NCBI RefSeq assembly: GCF_003697785.1
Contig: NZ_QOKZ01000007.1
Span: forward strand, 112,798 to 176,797
DNA: 64,000 nt
From: Paracoccus alkanivorans
GTDB lineage: Bacteria; Pseudomonadota; Alphaproteobacteria; Rhodobacterales; Rhodobacteraceae
Direction: 5' to 3'
In this document: positions 62,321 to 64,000 of the stretch, one piece after another
Layout: the number at the start of each line of letters is the position of its first letter
Numbering within the stretch: position 1 is the first letter of the stretch
The notes under the pieces: model-generated
Told to the model about the DNA's origin: nothing
What the model saw: the letters and a program-made list of their open reading frames with translations, nothing else
Database searches by the model: none
Translations under genes and position numbers: made by a program

Positions 62321-63643
62321 ATGAGCGATGCATCAGTGACCGAGGCTTTTCGCAATTCACCAGAGGGGGCGCCGACCGCGCCGCATCCCGTGTCGCCCTC
62401 GGACATCGCCGTTGGGGTGATCATAGGACGGACATCGGAATTCTTCGATTTCTTCGTCTTTGCGATCGCTTCGGTCATCGTATTCCCGTTGCGCTACTTT
62501 CCGTTCGAGGAACCGTTGCAGGCGACGCTATGGTCGTTCGCGATCTTTGCGCTTGCGTTTCTCGCCCGGCCCCTCGGAACGGCGATCTTCACCGCGATCG
62601 ACCGCAATTACGGCAAGGGTGTCAAGCTGACCATCGCCTTGCTTTTGCTGGGAAGTTCGACCGTGGCGATGGGGCTGGTGCCGTCTTATGAGAATATCGG
62701 TGCTGCGGCGATCGTGGTGCTGTGCATCCTGCGAATCGGGCAGGGCGTGGCGCTTGGCGGCGCTTGGGACGGGTTGCCCTCGCTGCTTGCGGTGACCGCT
62801 CCGGAGCGGCGGAGGGGTTTCTACACCATGGTGCCGCAGCTTGGCGCGCCGCTTGGCCTGATCGTGGCCAGCCTGCTTTTCGCCTATCTCGTTGCCCAGC
62901 TGTCGCAAGAGGATTTCCTTGACTGGGGCTGGCGCTACCCGTTCTTTGTGGCATTCGCGATCAACGTGGTGGCGTTGTTTGCCCGCCTGCGAATAGTGGT
63001 CACACCGGAATATGAGCGCATGTTCAAGGCCCGCGAACTGGAGCCTTCGACTCTGCGTGAGGCGGTCGCCAATGACGGCATGACGATTCTGGTCGGCGCA
63101 TTCGTGCCTTTGGCGACCTTTGCGCTGTTCCACATGGTCACCGTGTTTCCACTGTCCTGGGTCTTTCTTTACACCGATGAAAGTCTGACCCGCTTTCTGC
63201 TGATCGAATCCCTTGCCGCGGTTTTCGGCGTGGTGTCGATCATCTTCTCGGGTTTCCTTGCCGATCGCATGGGGCACCGGAAATTCCTGTTTCAGGGTGC
63301 GGTCTATATCGCAGGCTACGCCATCCTTGCACCGCTGCTCCTGGCGCAGGGGGATCTGGGTGAAGCGATCTACATGATTATGGGTTTTGTCATATTGGGG
63401 CTGAATTTCGGTCAGTCCTCCGGTGCGGTCGCCTCACTGTTCGAGAGGCGGCGCCGTTATACCGGCTCGGCCATTGTCTCGGATCTGGCATGGCTGTTCG
63501 GGGCGGGTTTCGCGCCTCTGGCCGCGCTGGCCCTGTCGGCATGGGGCGGGTTGCCTGCCTCCGGGCTTTACCTGCTGTCGGGCGCGATATGCACCTTCCT
63601 GGCCCTATGGCTTGCGCGCAGGCTGGAATTCGGCAAATCCTGA
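62321..63643 (+). CDS. MFS transporter, metabolite:H+ symporter type
   Basis: A 440-residue polytopic membrane protein with 12 predicted spans. The N-terminal loop FEFFDFFVFAIAS-like motif is seen as SEFFDFFVFAIASVIVFPLR, and FLARPLGTAIF plus GQGVALGGAWDGLPSLLAVT are typical of the metabolite:H+ symporter (MHS) branch including ProP and ShiA. Substrates in this branch are organic acids, betaine or aromatic acids; none can be chosen here. It is divergent from the quinol oxidase operon and converges on purU. Confidence 0.87.
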   Translation: MSDASVTEAFRNSPEGAPTAPHPVSPSDIAVGVIIGRTSEFFDFFVFAIASVIVFPLRYFPFEEPLQATLWSFAIFALAFLARPLGTAIFTAIDRNYGKGVKLTIALLLLGSSTVAMGLVPSYENIGAAAIVVLCILRIGQGVALGGAWDGLPSLLAVTAPERRRGFYTMVPQLGAPLGLIVASLLFAYLVAQLSQEDFLDWGWRYPFFVAFAINVVALFARLRIVVTPEYERMFKARELEPSTLREAVANDGMTILVGAFVPLATFALFHMVTVFPLSWVFLYTDESLTRFLLIESLAAVFGVVSIIFSGFLADRMGHRKFLFQGAVYIAGYAILAPLLLAQGDLGEAIYMIMGFVILGLNFGQSSGAVASLFERRRRYTGSAIVSDLAWLFGAGFAPLAALALSAWGGLPASGLYLLSGAICTFLALWLARRLEFGKS

Positions 63644-63665
63644 TCTATCGCCAATGCATGGGCGC

Positions 63666-63683
63666 CGCGGCAAAAACGCCGCG
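63666..63683. terminator. GC hairpin between convergent MFS and purU genes
   Basis: CGCGGC-AAAAAC-GCCGCG, 22 bases after the MFS stop. No T-run follows. A second imperfect hairpin (CCACC...GGTGG) follows at about 63704-63723. Together they could end transcription from both sides. Confidence 0.35.
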
Positions 63684-63743
63684 ACGCTGCGTCGGACGAT
63701 GCTCCACCCCTCGGCGGAGGTGGAAATACCGGCCGCGCGAGGT

Positions 63744-64000
63744 TCATCCCATCCGTTCGGAGGCGAAGGAACCGGGTGAAGCCGGGAATACCACCGTCTT
63801 GTTGCCGTTCAGGAAAACCCGGCGGTGGATATGCGCATGAATGGCGCGTGCCAGAACCTGGCTTTCGACGTCGCGGCCAAGGCTGACGTAATCCTCGGGT
63901 GACTGCCCATGCGTCACGCGGATGATGTCCTGCTCGATGATCGGACCCTCGTCCAGATCGGCCGTCACGTAATGCGAGGTCGCCCCGATCAGCTTCACCC
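63744..64000 (-). CDS. purU: Formyltetrahydrofolate deformylase, partial (5' end beyond window)
   Basis: The last 85 codons are visible; the gene continues past the right edge. The sequence [20 protein letters not shown], with the catalytic-region His and Asp of the formyltransferase fold, then [20 protein letters not shown] and [10 protein letters not shown], are characteristic of PurU. The enzyme hydrolyses 10-formyl-THF to formate and THF, balancing one-carbon pools. An in-frame ATG at 63998 is internal, not the start. Confidence 0.93.
   Translation of the reverse strand, partial: VKLIGATSHYVTADLDEGPIIEQDIIRVTHGQSPEDYVSLGRDVESQVLARAIHAHIHRRVFLNGNKTVVFPASPGSFASERMG

Noticed and set aside
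1..64000. CRISPR arrays, prophage, insertion sequences and rRNA genes
   Set aside because: I looked for regularly spaced repeats, transposase or integrase motifs and rRNA-like sequence and found none.

Overview
The window looks like chromosome of a GC-rich alphaproteobacterium of the family Rhodobacteraceae, most probably Paracoccus or a close relative. The signs are: a four-subunit quinol oxidase operon followed by its own SURF1 gene, the xseB-ispA-dxs order, an RNase E ending in a Trp-Trp tail, Rhodobacterales-type flagellar gene order, and many four-base ATGA/GTGA gene overlaps. This assignment is inference from gene content; no rRNA gene is present. I see no phage, insertion sequence or CRISPR array.

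Layout. 1-3370 (minus): iron-related imelysin / di-haem oxidoreductase / imelysin operon with a perfect inverted repeat upstream. 3486-7235 (minus): yehZYXW-type osmoprotectant ABC importer. 7346-8323: a family 2 glycosyltransferase. 8399-14488: first flagellar block (fliL, flgH, flgA, flgG, flgF, fliQ, fliE, flgC, flgB on minus; fliI divergent). 14513-16803: two periplasmic cell-wall proteins. 16957-18273: a TRAP large permease without partners. 18452-24180: a small lipoprotein and a dpp/opp-type peptide ABC operon. 24407-24782: tRNA-Met and tRNA-Lys, convergent, each with a clear promoter. 24877-31571 (plus): dapF, mtaB, a PaiB-like gene, a deacetylase-family gene, xseB, ispA, dxs. 31736-35849: second flagellar block (fliP, fliN, fliH on minus; fliR, flhB, fliJ-like on plus). 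At its centre only the 3' ends of fliF and flhA remain, joined back to back. 35878-42730: leuD, leuC, rsfS, rlmH and rne with a long leader. 42849-43592: ccdA.

43730-52447 (minus) is a compact nine-gene operon for coenzyme-A-dependent breakdown of anthranilate (2-aminobenzoate). It has the aminobenzoyl-CoA monooxygenase/reductase, an SDR, a MarR regulator, a crotonase-fold enzyme, an acyl-CoA dehydrogenase, a hotdog thioesterase, a Rid-family protein, the CoA ligase and tryptophan 2,3-dioxygenase. A perfect 16-bp palindrome lies 44 bp before the first gene and is a natural operator for the MarR protein. Together the genes suggest a route from tryptophan through anthranilate to anthraniloyl-CoA and then ring attack by oxygenation and reduction; the formamidase and kynureninase steps are not in the window.

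52489-57214 holds a CbiX-like chelatase, a DUF4202 protein, a CoA-transferase / glutaryl-CoA dehydrogenase pair and a divergent LysR regulator. 57183-62090 (minus) is the bo3/ba3-type quinol oxidase operon plus SURF1, with a divergent MFS transporter at 62321-63643. The window ends inside purU.

The two most striking observations are the flagellar deletion scar at about 33339, which implies that this copy of the flagellar locus cannot build a flagellum, and the anthranilate operon with its palindrome, atypical Rid protein and atypical crotonase-fold enzyme.
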